Below, piece by piece: positions 36,259 through 45,163 of a stretch of 64,000 nucleotides of DNA. The translations under genes were made by a program, and so were the position numbers. Below the pieces are notes generated by a model. It ran no database searches. It had not been told where the DNA came from and saw only the letters and a program-made list of their open reading frames with translations. The number at the start of each line of letters is the position of its first letter. The first letter of the stretch is position 1. Origin of the DNA: Variovorax sp. CF313 (GTDB taxonomy: Bacteria; Pseudomonadota; Gammaproteobacteria; Burkholderiales; Burkholderiaceae_C); NCBI RefSeq assembly GCF_000282635.1, contig NZ_AKIW01000053.1, positions 1 through 64,000 on the forward strand, written 5' to 3'.

Positions 36259-36576
36259 TTAGTTCGAAGCCGTGTCGTCGAGCCAGCGGTTGGCCCATTG
36301 GTTCAGCGGCGCGAGGCGCTTGACGAGTTCGCCGCCCGACTCGGTGAGCGCATAGCCTGCATCGGCAAGCTCGACCACGCCGACAGCGCGCAGCTCCTTG
36401 AGCCGGTCGTTCAGCACCGAGGGCGACATGTCGTCCGTGCTGGTGCGCAACGCCCTGAAGCTCTGCGGCAGCCCGTCGCGCAGCTCCCACAGGATGCGCA
36501 GCGTGCCCTTGCGGCCGAGCTGCTCCAGCAGCCGCATGATGGGCCGGCGCGATGCCGTGGGTTGTGCGTCTTCCAT
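36259..36576 (-). CDS. HxlR-family winged-helix regulator
   Basis: A 105-residue regulator with the HxlR core (RKGTLRILWELRDGLPQSFRALRTSTDDMSPSVLNDRLKELRAVGVVE). It lacks the usual N-terminal Cys (position is replaced by PTASRRPIMR), so a thiol switch there is unlikely. It is divergent from the AhpD-like gene and two identical operators lie between them, so it should control both. Confidence 0.85.
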   Translation of the reverse strand: MEDAQPTASRRPIMRLLEQLGRKGTLRILWELRDGLPQSFRALRTSTDDMSPSVLNDRLKELRAVGVVELADAGYALTESGGELVKRLAPLNQWANRWLDDTASN

Positions 36577-36622
36577 GCCGGGTCCTTCGGTTGATCGGTC
36601 GTTCGGCGAGTGTACGCGCTTG

Positions 36623-36676
36623 CGCTACGCATTTCGTAGCGATAGACTGCAGCGAATCGCTACGCTTTTCGTAGCG
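36623..36676. promoter_or_regulatory. Twin operators between HxlR and AhpD-like genes
   Basis: Two 19-base inverted repeats, CGCTACG-N5-CGTAGCG, lie at 36623-36641 (spacer CATTT) and 36658-36676 (spacer CTTTT). Arms are identical and perfect; centre-to-centre distance is 35 bases. They fill the divergent promoter region and are the probable binding sites of the HxlR regulator. Confidence 0.75.
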
Positions 36677-36706
36677 ATTTCCATCATTGCATTGAAGGAA
36701 CCGTCC

Positions 36707-37279
36707 ATGGCCGACACAGCCGCAAACCCCACGCCGAGGATTCCCCCGCTCGAAGCGCCCTATCCCGAGCCCATCGGCGAACTGCTCCAGCGCATGACGC
36801 CGCCGCAGGCGCCCGAAATCCTCGCGCTGTTCCGCGTGATGGCCGTGAACCCTGCGCTGGCCGAACGCACGCTCGACCTGGGCCGCTACCTGCTGGGCCG
36901 CAAGGCGGCCATCGGCCTGCGCGAACGCGAGATCGTCATCCTGCGGGTCTGTGTCCGCTGCGGTGCCGAATACGAATGGGGCGTGCACTGGGCCGGTTTC
37001 GCCGACGCGGCCGGCTTCAGCGAAACCGACCGGCGAGTGATGGCATCGGCCGATGGCGATCTTTCATTGCTCGCACCGCGCGACCGGCTTCTGGTATCGA
37101 TGGTCGACCAGTTGCACGACACGAGCAATGTGGACGATGCACTGTGGGAGGCCCTGGGCGCGCACTGGAGCCATGCGCAGCTGATCGAGCTGATGATGCT
37201 CGCGGGGTGGTATCACTCCGTGAGCTATGTGTGCAATGCGGCGCGGGTGCCGCTGGAGGCGTGGGCTGCACGCTGGTGA
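36707..37279 (+). CDS. Carboxymuconolactone decarboxylase / AhpD-like family protein
   Basis: A 190-residue helical protein of the CMD fold with an AhpD-type CxxC and histidine (VCVRCGAEYEWGVHWAGF). Such proteins act as peroxidase partners or disulfide reductases. GAAGGAA precedes the ATG at good spacing. Divergent HxlR regulator and twin operators suggest induction by a small stress molecule. Confidence 0.85.
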   Translation: MADTAANPTPRIPPLEAPYPEPIGELLQRMTPPQAPEILALFRVMAVNPALAERTLDLGRYLLGRKAAIGLREREIVILRVCVRCGAEYEWGVHWAGFADAAGFSETDRRVMASADGDLSLLAPRDRLLVSMVDQLHDTSNVDDALWEALGAHWSHAQLIELMMLAGWYHSVSYVCNAARVPLEAWAARW

Positions 37280-37300
37280 AGTGAAGCCGTGGCTTCTACT

Positions 37301-39592
37301 CTACCTTTGCGCGCGCATCAGACGCAGCCCGTTCGCCACCACCAGCAGGCTCGCCCCCATGTCCGCGAACACCGCCATCCACATGGTCGCGCTGCCGAAC
37401 ACCGCGAGCACGAAGAACACGGCCTTGATGCCCAGCGCCAGCGTGATGTTCTGCCACAGTACCGAATGCGCCCGGCGCGACAGGCGGATGGTCTCGGGGA
37501 TGCGGCGCAGGTCGTCGTTCATGATGACCACGTCGGCCGCCTCCATCGCGGTGTCGGTGCCGGCCCCGCCCATCGCGAAACCGATGTCGGCCTGCGCGAG
37601 CGCGGGGGCGTCGTTGATGCCGTCGCCGGTCATCGCGGCGGCGCCGTAGCGCTGCTGCATGGCCTTGACGGCGTTGAGCTTCTCCTCGGGCAGCAGGTTG
37701 CCGCGCACGTCGTCGATGCCGGCGTGGGCGCCGATGGCCTTCGCGGTGGCGGCGTTGTCGCCGGTGAGCATCACGGGCACGACGCCGAGCGCACGCAGTT
37801 CCGCCACCGCGGCCTGCGACGATTCCTTGATGGTGTCGGCCACGGCGAACAGCGCGAGCACGGCCTTGTCCGATGCCAGCAGCGTGACGGTGCGGCCCGC
37901 CTCTTCATGGCGCTTCAGTTCGGCTTCGAGCGACGGCGTGCACAGGCCTCGCTCCTCGATCAGGCGGTGGTTGCCGAGCACGTAGGCCTGCCCCGCGTGC
38001 GTGGCCTGCACGCCGCGGCCGGGCAGCGCGGCGAAGTCGCCGACTTCGCCTTGCGGCCCCTTCAGGCCTTCGGCGATGGCCTTCGACACCGGGTGGTCCG
38101 AACGGCCCGCGATGCTGGCAGCTATGGTGAACACCGTGGCCTCGTTGCCCGAGGTGTCGACCAGCACCGAATCGACCAGCTTCGGCTTGCCTTCGGTGAC
38201 GGTGCCGGTCTTGTCGAGCGCAACCGCCTTGAGCCTGCGCGCCTCTTCGAGGTACGTGCCGCCCTTGATGAGAATGCCGCGCCGCGCGGCCGCGGCCAGC
38301 GCGCTCACCACGGTGACGGGCGTCGAGATCACCAGCGCGCACGGGCAGGCGATGACCAGCAGCACCAACGCCTTGTAGATGGCCTGCAGCCACGTCCAGT
38401 CCATGAACAGCGGCGTGAGCACAGCCACGGCCAGCGCCAGCACAAAGACGGTGGGCGTATAGATGGCGGCGAACCTGTCGACGAAGCGCTGCGTCGGCGC
38501 GCGCGAACCCTGCGCCTCCTCGACCGCGTGGATGATGCGCGCCAAGGTGGTGTTGGCCGCCACCGCCGTCACGCGGAACTCCAGCCCGGCGGTCTGGTTG
38601 ATGGTGCCCGCGAACACCGGGTCGCCGACGGTCTTGTCGACCGGAATGCTCTCGCCCGTGACCGGCGCCTGGTCGATGGCGCTGGTGCCTTCGGTGACGA
38701 CACCGTCCAGCGGCACGCGCTCGCCGGGGCGGATGCGCGCAATGGCATCCAGCACCACCTCGCTGGCCATCACGGTGCGCCAGCTGCCGTCGGCCTGCTT
38801 CACCTCGGCCTGCTCGGGCGCGAGCGCCAGCAGGCTCTGGATGGCATTGCGCGCGCGGTCCACGGCGCGCGCTTCGATCAGTTCCGCGATGGCATAGAGC
38901 GCCATCACCATCGCGGCTTCGGGCCACTGGCCGATGATGAAAGCACCGGTGACGGCCACGGCCATCAGCGCGTTGATGTTCAGGCGCCCGCGCACCAATG
39001 CGGCAAAGCCCTTCTTGTAGGTGTCGAGACCGGCGAGGCCGATCGCGCCCAGCGCCAGCACCATCTCGGCCGCCATGAAGCCCTTGCTCTCGAACCCCAT
39101 GAAGGAGATCGATTCGGCCGCGATGGCCAGCAGCAGTGCAGCCACCAGGCGTGCAAGCCCGATGCTCATGCCGGCGATCTTCGCGGGCGCGGCTGCCGCG
39201 GCACCCTCTGCGTTCAGCGGCTCGGGCTTGAAGCCGGCCTTGCGGATCGCGGCGAGCGCCTGGGGCAGCACGCCGTCGTCGGTGGTGATGGCCATGGTGC
39301 GTTCGCCAAGCCGGAAGCGCAGGCCCTTGACCCCCGCGACCGGCTCGAGCGCACGGCGGATCTCGGATTCCTCGACGGCGCAATCCATCGTGGGAATGCG
39401 AAAGAGCAAGGCGCCCTTGGGAATATCGGCCGCGTCGATGGCGGGCGACGAGCCGCAGACCGGATCGCCGCAGCAGGATGTTGCGGCAGGGGAATGCGCA
39501 TGCCCGGGCGCGTGGTCGTGACCATGATCGTGGTCGTGGTCGTGCGGATGAAGGGCCGGCGTCACCGGCTTCAGGGCGTTCTGATTCGTCAT
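37301..39592 (-). CDS. cadA: Zn2+/Cd2+/Pb2+-exporting P1B-type ATPase
   Basis: A 763-residue pump. The N-terminus is histidine-rich (HPHDHDHDHGHDH) with a Cys-rich patch (SCCGDPVC), followed by an HMA domain whose usual CxxC is MDCAVEE, typical of Zn/Cd-type ATPases. Membrane motif ACPCAL, phosphorylation site DKTGT and hinge GDGINDAPAL are intact. ATG at 39592. Divergent MerR-type regulator cadR and a 19-bp-spacer promoter lie upstream. Confidence 0.95.
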   Translation of the reverse strand: MTNQNALKPVTPALHPHDHDHDHGHDHAPGHAHSPAATSCCGDPVCGSSPAIDAADIPKGALLFRIPTMDCAVEESEIRRALEPVAGVKGLRFRLGERTMAITTDDGVLPQALAAIRKAGFKPEPLNAEGAAAAAPAKIAGMSIGLARLVAALLLAIAAESISFMGFESKGFMAAEMVLALGAIGLAGLDTYKKGFAALVRGRLNINALMAVAVTGAFIIGQWPEAAMVMALYAIAELIEARAVDRARNAIQSLLALAPEQAEVKQADGSWRTVMASEVVLDAIARIRPGERVPLDGVVTEGTSAIDQAPVTGESIPVDKTVGDPVFAGTINQTAGLEFRVTAVAANTTLARIIHAVEEAQGSRAPTQRFVDRFAAIYTPTVFVLALAVAVLTPLFMDWTWLQAIYKALVLLVIACPCALVISTPVTVVSALAAAARRGILIKGGTYLEEARRLKAVALDKTGTVTEGKPKLVDSVLVDTSGNEATVFTIAASIAGRSDHPVSKAIAEGLKGPQGEVGDFAALPGRGVQATHAGQAYVLGNHRLIEERGLCTPSLEAELKRHEEAGRTVTLLASDKAVLALFAVADTIKESSQAAVAELRALGVVPVMLTGDNAATAKAIGAHAGIDDVRGNLLPEEKLNAVKAMQQRYGAAAMTGDGINDAPALAQADIGFAMGGAGTDTAMEAADVVIMNDDLRRIPETIRLSRRAHSVLWQNITLALGIKAVFFVLAVFGSATMWMAVFADMGASLLVVANGLRLMRAQR

Positions 39593-39599
39593 GGCATCG

Positions 39600-39630
39600 A
39601 TTGGAAACCCTGAAGCAGGTGTAGAGTCAA
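39600..39630 (-). promoter_or_regulatory. MerR-type promoter/operator of cadA
   Basis: Reading the minus strand: -35 TTGACT (39625-39630), a 19-base spacer, and -10 TCCAAT (39600-39605). The long spacer contains the dyad ACTCT-N11-AGGGT, as in Cd/Pb-responsive MerR operators. Predicted transcription start is around 39593, adjacent to the cadA ATG. Confidence 0.7.
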
Positions 39631-39662
39631 ACGCTCATTCCCACTCGTTCATTTGCCGCATC

Positions 39663-40133
39663 ATGAAAATCGGGGAACTGGCCAAGGTCGCGAACACGCC
39701 GGTCGAAACCATCCGGTACTACGAGCGCGAGCAACTGCTGCCCGAGCCCGCGCGCACCGATGGCAACTACCGCATCTACGACGAAGACCATGCCCAGCGC
39801 CTGGGCTTCATCCGCCGCTGCCGCTCGCTCGACATGACGCTCGACGAGATCCGCAGCCTGCTGAAATTCCGCGACGCGCCACAGGACGACTGCGGCGAGG
39901 TCAACCAGTTGCTGGACGACCACATCGGCCACGTGGCCACGCGCATCGCCGAACTCAAGATGCTGGAGAAGCAACTGAAGGCGCTGCGCCAACAATGCTG
40001 CGGCCCCGAATCGGCCAACGCCTGCGGCATCCTGCAGGAACTGGACACCGCCTCCCTCGCTCCTGAGACCTTCGGCCAGCACGCAGGCCATGTGCACGGG
40101 GCGCTGCACGCGCCGGCCAAGCGGGGCGGCTGA
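39663..40133 (+). CDS. cadR: Cd(II)/Pb(II)-responsive MerR-family regulator
   Basis: A 156-residue MerR protein: winged helix (MKIGELAKVANTPVETIRYYEREQLLPEPARTDGNYR), dimer helix, and the metal-site cysteines expected for CadR (DDCGEVNQL near residue 78 and CCGPESANACG near 119), plus a C-terminal His tail (GQHAGHVHGALHAP). Activates the divergent cadA by untwisting its long-spacer promoter. Confidence 0.93.
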   Translation: MKIGELAKVANTPVETIRYYEREQLLPEPARTDGNYRIYDEDHAQRLGFIRRCRSLDMTLDEIRSLLKFRDAPQDDCGEVNQLLDDHIGHVATRIAELKMLEKQLKALRQQCCGPESANACGILQELDTASLAPETFGQHAGHVHGALHAPAKRGG

Positions 40134-40142
40134 TCGGGCTTC

Positions 40143-40913
40143 TTACTTGCCCACCAGCTGCGTGAGCTTGTCCGCCTCGAAGTTCTCGTCGCGCGCCGCA
40201 TCGCCCGGCACGCAATCCTTGGTGCCCGGCTGCGCCGACAGCTTCTCGATGGCCTGCCACAGCAGCGCGATCTGGTGCTCCTGGCTCGATGCGCTGTCGA
40301 TCAGCCCGCGCAGCGCCTGGCTCAGCGGGTCGTCTTCCTGCGTGATGCCGTAGGCGGAGAACTTCTGCGGCGCGGCCACATCGGCGCTTTCGCCGGTCTT
40401 CGACGGAATGATGCGTGCGGGAATGCCCACCGCGGTCGCCCCCGCCGGCACCGGCTTGATGACCACCGCGTTGCTGCCGATCTTGGCGCCATCGCCCACG
40501 ACGAAGCCGCCCAGCACCTTGGCCCCCGCGCTCACCACCACATCACGCCCCAGCGTCGGGTGCCGCTTGGCGCCCTTGTAGAGCGAGGTGCCGCCCAGCG
40601 TCACGCCCTGGTAGATGGTGCAGCCGTCGCCGATCTCGGCCGTCTCGCCGACCACCACGCCCATGGCGTGGTCGAAGAACACGCGCTCGCCGAGCTTGGC
40701 GGCCGGATGGATCTCGATGCCGGTGAGCCAGCGCGCCCAGTGCGCGATGAAGCGCGCGGGCCACTTGAAGCCATGCGTCCAACAGGCGTGCGCCCAGCGA
40801 TGCAGCACCACGGCATGGAAGCCGGGGTAGACCGTGATCACTTCCCATGCGCTGCGGGCGGCCGGGTCGCGTTCGAGGATGCACCGGATGTCGGCGCGCA
40901 GTCGAGTGAACAT
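40143..40913 (-). CDS. cysE: Serine O-acetyltransferase
   Basis: A 256-residue enzyme of cysteine synthesis making O-acetylserine. Left-handed beta-helix hexapeptide repeats are clear ([33 protein letters not shown]), with [16 protein letters not shown]. The N-terminal domain is short ([20 protein letters not shown]). The C-terminus (about 60 residues beyond the helix) is longer than in short cysE forms and rich in Gln/Ser. Own promoter upstream. Confidence 0.93.
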   Translation of the reverse strand: MFTRLRADIRCILERDPAARSAWEVITVYPGFHAVVLHRWAHACWTHGFKWPARFIAHWARWLTGIEIHPAAKLGERVFFDHAMGVVVGETAEIGDGCTIYQGVTLGGTSLYKGAKRHPTLGRDVVVSAGAKVLGGFVVGDGAKIGSNAVVIKPVPAGATAVGIPARIIPSKTGESADVAAPQKFSAYGITQEDDPLSQALRGLIDSASSQEHQIALLWQAIEKLSAQPGTKDCVPGDAARDENFEADKLTQLVGK

Positions 40914-40934
40914 CGCTGCCTTCTGTCTGTTGTC

Positions 40935-40963
40935 GTTATATCGATAGGGGCGAAGCAGTCTAA
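40935..40963 (-). promoter_or_regulatory. Sigma-70 promoter of cysE
   Basis: On the minus strand, TTAGAC (40958-40963) and TATAAC (40935-40940) are separated by 17 bases, 22 bases before the cysE ATG. Both are near consensus. Confidence 0.6.
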
Positions 40964-41002
40964 GGCCGGGGGTCTTCGCGTAGGGCCGAAGGGGTTTTTT
41001 AT

Positions 41003-41743
41003 TCAGGAGCTTTTGCCGGCCTTGGGTGCCTTGGCGGCGTCGGCCATGGCCTTGGCGATGCCACGCAGGATGTGGATTTCCTCCGGCGTAGGCTGGGCGC
41101 GGTTGAAAAGCTGCTGCAGCCGCGGCATCAGCTTCTTGGGCGCTTCGGGATCGAGGAAACCGATCTCCACGAGCGAGCGCTCCCAGTGGTCGAGCATGCC
41201 GGCCACCGCCTGCGCATCGGCCGCCTGCACGGGGTTGATGGCTTCGCGCACCTCGTAGCCACCGAGCGCGAGCCGCCACTCGTAGGCCACCACCTGGATC
41301 GCCGCGCCCAGGTTGAGCGAGCCGAACTTCGGATCGGTCGGGATGCTCAGGGCCACGTTGCAGCGGTAGACGTCCTCGTTGCGCATGCCAAATCGCTCGG
41401 AGCCGAACAGGAAGGCCACGTGCTGGTCGCCCTGTTTGGCCAGGGGTTCCAGGTGCTCCCGGGGCGTGCGCGTGGGCGGGCCGAAGTCGCGCGGGATCAT
41501 GGCCGTGGCGCACAGGTGGGTGACGCCGTCGAGGGCTTCGTCCAGCGTTTCTACGATGCGGGCGTTGGTCAGCACGTCGAGCGCGCCGCTCGCGCGCTGG
41601 ATGGTTTCCTCGCGCCGCAGCACGTTAGCCCAGCGCGGCGCCACCAGTACGAGGTCGGAAAAACCCATGGTTTTCATGGCGCGGGCGGCGGCGCCCACGT
41701 TGCCGGCGTGGCTGGTCTGGATCAGGATGAAACGGGTGCGCAT
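41003..41743 (-). CDS. trmJ: tRNA (cytidine/uridine-2'-O-)-methyltransferase TrmJ
   Basis: A 246-residue SPOUT-class methyltransferase that modifies position 32 of tRNAs. Motifs: [40 protein letters not shown] and [24 protein letters not shown] (the trefoil knot). Start taken at MRTRFILIQ; the longer frame covers the suhB promoter region. Divergent from suhB and upstream of cysE, a conserved arrangement in betaproteobacteria. Confidence 0.93.
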   Translation of the reverse strand: MRTRFILIQTSHAGNVGAAARAMKTMGFSDLVLVAPRWANVLRREETIQRASGALDVLTNARIVETLDEALDGVTHLCATAMIPRDFGPPTRTPREHLEPLAKQGDQHVAFLFGSERFGMRNEDVYRCNVALSIPTDPKFGSLNLGAAIQVVAYEWRLALGGYEVREAINPVQAADAQAVAGMLDHWERSLVEIGFLDPEAPKKLMPRLQQLFNRAQPTPEEIHILRGIAKAMADAAKAPKAGKSS

Positions 41744-41852
41744 GGCGGATTTGGAGACACGAAACGGCGGAGCCGGTAAAATCCCCCGATTCTCGCTGCC
41801 CGCATCGCCGGGCCGCCTCCGGGGGCCTCCCCACCGTTCTTCCCACAATCCA

Positions 41853-42908
41853 ATGTCGTCCCCCAACCTGCATCCCATGCTCAACGTGGCCGTCAAGGCC
41901 GCACGCGCCGCCGGCGCGATCATCAACCGCGCCGCCCTCGACGTCGAGGCCGTTCGCATCTCCCAGAAGCAGGTCAACGACTTCGTCACCGAAGTCGATC
42001 ACGCCAGCGAAAAAGCGATCATCGAGACGCTGCTTGGCGCGTACCCGGGGCACGGCATCCTGGCCGAAGAATCGGGCACCGAACACGGCGCCAAGGACTC
42101 CGACTACGTCTGGATCATCGATCCGCTCGACGGCACCACCAATTTCATCCACGGCTTCCCGGTGTACTGCGTGTCCATCGCGCTGTCGGTGCGCGGCAAG
42201 ATCGAGCAGGCCGTGGTGTACGACCCCACCCGCAACGACCTGTTCACCGCCACCAAGGGCCGCGGCGCCTACATGAACGAGCGCCGCATCCGCGTCTCCA
42301 AGCGCACCCGCCTCAACGAGTGCCTGATCTCCACCGGCTTCCCGTTCCGCACCGGCGACAACTTCAAGCAGTACCTGGCCATCATGGCGGACATGATGCC
42401 CCGCGCGGCCGGCCTGCGCCGCCCCGGCGCCGCCGCACTCGACCTCGCCTACGTGGCGGCCGGCTTCACCGACGCCTTCTTCGAGACCGGCCTGAATCCC
42501 TGGGACGTGGCCGCGGGTTCGCTGCTGGTGACCGAGGCCGGCGGCCTGATCGGCAACTTCACGGGCGAGCCCGAGTTCCTCGAACAGCGCGAATGCCTGG
42601 CCGGCGCCCCGCGCATCTACGGCCAGCTGGTGCCGCTGCTCGCCAAGTATTCGAAGTTTGCCAACGTGGACGACAAGCTGCGCGCCAGCGACCGCGTGCG
42701 CGCCGTGTCCGCCTCGACCAAGTCGAATGCCGCCGACGCCTCGGTCGACCTGTACGCCCGCAGCACCGTGGTCGACTTCGCGGATGAAGCTGCCGAAGGC
42801 GCCGCCCCGGCACCCGCCGCCGCACCCGCCCCCCGCAAGCTCACGCGCATCCGCCGCGACGCACCCGCCGCCAGTGGCCCCTCCGAGGGCGACACGCCCG
42901 CCAAGTGA
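41853..42908 (+). CDS. suhB: Inositol-1-monophosphatase SuhB with alanine/proline-rich tail
   Basis: A 351-residue protein. Residues 1-270 match SuhB: metal-site motifs [14 protein letters not shown] and [17 protein letters not shown] are all present. SuhB also acts in rRNA transcription antitermination in E. coli. The last 80 or so residues are low-complexity ([21 protein letters not shown]) and not part of the normal fold. A TAAAAT -10-like box lies at 41777-41782. Confidence 0.93.
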   Translation: MSSPNLHPMLNVAVKAARAAGAIINRAALDVEAVRISQKQVNDFVTEVDHASEKAIIETLLGAYPGHGILAEESGTEHGAKDSDYVWIIDPLDGTTNFIHGFPVYCVSIALSVRGKIEQAVVYDPTRNDLFTATKGRGAYMNERRIRVSKRTRLNECLISTGFPFRTGDNFKQYLAIMADMMPRAAGLRRPGAAALDLAYVAAGFTDAFFETGLNPWDVAAGSLLVTEAGGLIGNFTGEPEFLEQRECLAGAPRIYGQLVPLLAKYSKFANVDDKLRASDRVRAVSASTKSNAADASVDLYARSTVVDFADEAAEGAAPAPAAAPAPRKLTRIRRDAPAASGPSEGDTPAK

Positions 42909-42910
42909 CG

Positions 42911-45163
42911 ATGCTGGGGCCCCACGCCGCGCCCCGCGTTCGTGCCGCTCTGCGCATCGCGCTGAGCCACTACGTCGCGAGCGGGCTCACCGTTGCGCTG
43001 GGCCTGCTGTTCATCTCGGGCGGCATCCACCTCTGGCTCGGCACCATTGCGGCCTCTGCGGCCGCCACCGGCGTGATCGTCACCGCGCCGCCCGACTTGC
43101 CCGGCCCACGCCGCGGCAAGTTCCTGCAGATGCTGCCGGCGCCGCTCATCGGGCTGCCGCTCTTCTTCGCGGTGCAGATGCTGCACAGTGCCCCCATCCG
43201 GCTCGGGCTGGTGCTGGTGCCCGCCACCTTCGTCGCCTTCCTGGCCATGGCCTGGGGCAAGCGCGGCATCCCGATCGCCATCGCGGTGATGTTCTCGATG
43301 GTGTTCTCCATGGCCACGCCGCCGCCCGCCGGCATGGCCGACGCCATCGAGCGCACCTGGCACTTCGGACTGGGCGCGGGCCTTTACGTGATCTGGGCCA
43401 CGCTGGCCAACCTCGCGCTCAACGGGCGCTTTCGCACCCAGTCGGTGGCCGACGTGCTGTATTCGCTGGCCGCGCTGATGCGAACCGAGGCCAGCCAGTT
43501 CCTGCCGCAGGACGAGACCCGCGACGTGCGCGACACTCCCGCGCCCTTGCTGGGCCAACTGCTGCGCGAGCAGGCCGCGCTGGCCGACCAGTTGCAGGCC
43601 ACGCGCGACATCGTGCTCGAGTCGCCGCGCACTCCGCGCCGCCAGCGCCTGGCCGCCATGCTGGTGATCGTGCTCGAGATGCGCGACCAGCTGCTGGCCA
43701 GCGAGCTCGACCTCGACACCCTGCGCGCCCACCCCGCGCACGCCGAGGCGCTGATCGAGATGCGCCGCGTGCTCGAAGAGCTCGCCGACGAGACCATCGC
43801 GCTGGCCGACGCCCTCATGATGGGCCGCCACCCCGAGGCCATAGCCGACCGCCGCCCACGCCTGGCGGCCATCCACGTCTCGGCCGACGACAGCGCCGAC
43901 ATGCACGGCGGCAGCGGCGGCCACATCGGCCCCACGGCCGCCATGCTCGCGCGCGGGCTGGCCAGCCGCATCGGCCACATCAACGACGAGGTGCTGCGCC
44001 TGTCGGCCATGGCGCGCGGCGACGCCGAGCCCAACCTCGCCGTGGTGCGCGCCAACTGGCAGCTCTTCGTGAGCCCTACCGACTGGTCGCTGCGCCCCTT
44101 CTTCACGCTGTGGAGCTGGGACCAGCCGCCGCTGCGCCACGCCATCCGCGCCGCGCTGGCCATCGCAGCCGGCTACGCCATCGCGGTGTCGATGCCCTGG
44201 GGCTCGCACGACTACTGGATCCTGCTGACCATCGTGGTCGTGCTGCGCGGCAGCCTGTCGCAGACGCTGGAGCGCCGCAACGCGCGCGTGGCCGGCACGC
44301 TGCTGGGCTGCGTGCTCGCGGTGGGGCTGCTGTCGGCGCACCCGTCGGCGCTGATGCTGCTGGTCATCGTCACGGTGGCGCAGGCCATCGCGCACAGCTT
44401 CGCAGTGCGGCGCTACCTCATTACCGCCGTGGCCGCCACCGTGCTCGGCCTGGTGCAGGCCCACATGCTGAACGTGGGCATCGCGCCGATCTTCGCGCTC
44501 TTCGAGCGCATCGCCGACACGCTCATTGGCGCCGCGCTGGCCTGGGGCTTCTGCTACGTGCTGCCCTCGTGGGAGCGCACGCAGATTCCGGCGCTGGTGT
44601 CGCGCGTGCTCACCGCACAGGCGCGGCATGCGCGGCTCGCGCTCGGCCTGGGCCAGCTCAAGGCCATCGACAGCAGCCCCGAGCTCGAATGGCGGCTCGC
44701 GCGCCGCGAGGCCTACGACAGCCTCTCGGCGCTGGTGCAGGCCACGCAGCGCTCGCTCTCGGAGCCGCGCGCGGTGCAGCCGCCGCTGGAGCCGCTCGAG
44801 CACCTGCAGGCACACAGCTACCAGCTGCTTGCGCAGTTGAGCGCCGTGAAGTCGATGCTGGTGCTGCGGCGTGACCGCCTCACGCCCGCAGAGGTCGAAG
44901 GCCCGATCAGCCGCACCGCGCAGCGCATCGAAGCGGCCATCGGAACCATTCCTACCACCGGCCCCTCTCAACCCGAGAGCGCCGGCTCGACCACCGTGGG
45001 TGGCCCGATCCCCCTGCCCGACCCGTTCGACAACGACATCAGCCCCTGGCTGCTGCGCCGGCTCGACCTCGCCACGGCACTCGCCACGCAGCTGCGCGAC
45101 GACGCGGCGCGCATTCTTCAACCCCTGAACGAGACAACAGCAGCCACGACGACCACCGCCTGA
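42911..45163 (+). CDS. FUSC-family (YccS/aromatic acid exporter-like) membrane protein
   Basis: A 750-residue protein with two blocks of about six helices (residues about 10-190 and 400-540), separated and followed by soluble regions, as in YccS/AaeB-type FUSC proteins. The second block has the FUSC motif YWILLTIVVVLRGSLSQTLERRNARVAGTLLGC. Start is ATG 42911 or GTG 42905, which overlaps the suhB stop. Probably an efflux or envelope-stress protein; substrate unknown. One-base overlap with the MscS gene. Confidence 0.85.
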   Translation: MLGPHAAPRVRAALRIALSHYVASGLTVALGLLFISGGIHLWLGTIAASAAATGVIVTAPPDLPGPRRGKFLQMLPAPLIGLPLFFAVQMLHSAPIRLGLVLVPATFVAFLAMAWGKRGIPIAIAVMFSMVFSMATPPPAGMADAIERTWHFGLGAGLYVIWATLANLALNGRFRTQSVADVLYSLAALMRTEASQFLPQDETRDVRDTPAPLLGQLLREQAALADQLQATRDIVLESPRTPRRQRLAAMLVIVLEMRDQLLASELDLDTLRAHPAHAEALIEMRRVLEELADETIALADALMMGRHPEAIADRRPRLAAIHVSADDSADMHGGSGGHIGPTAAMLARGLASRIGHINDEVLRLSAMARGDAEPNLAVVRANWQLFVSPTDWSLRPFFTLWSWDQPPLRHAIRAALAIAAGYAIAVSMPWGSHDYWILLTIVVVLRGSLSQTLERRNARVAGTLLGCVLAVGLLSAHPSALMLLVIVTVAQAIAHSFAVRRYLITAVAATVLGLVQAHMLNVGIAPIFALFERIADTLIGAALAWGFCYVLPSWERTQIPALVSRVLTAQARHARLALGLGQLKAIDSSPELEWRLARREAYDSLSALVQATQRSLSEPRAVQPPLEPLEHLQAHSYQLLAQLSAVKSMLVLRRDRLTPAEVEGPISRTAQRIEAAIGTIPTTGPSQPESAGSTTVGGPIPLPDPFDNDISPWLLRRLDLATALATQLRDDAARILQPLNETTAATTTTA

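Noticed and set aside
40974-41000. Plus-strand terminator-like hairpin (CTTCG/CGAAG then GGGTTTTTT)
   Set aside because: No plus-strand gene ends there; it lies between two minus-strand genes, so it is likely coincidental.
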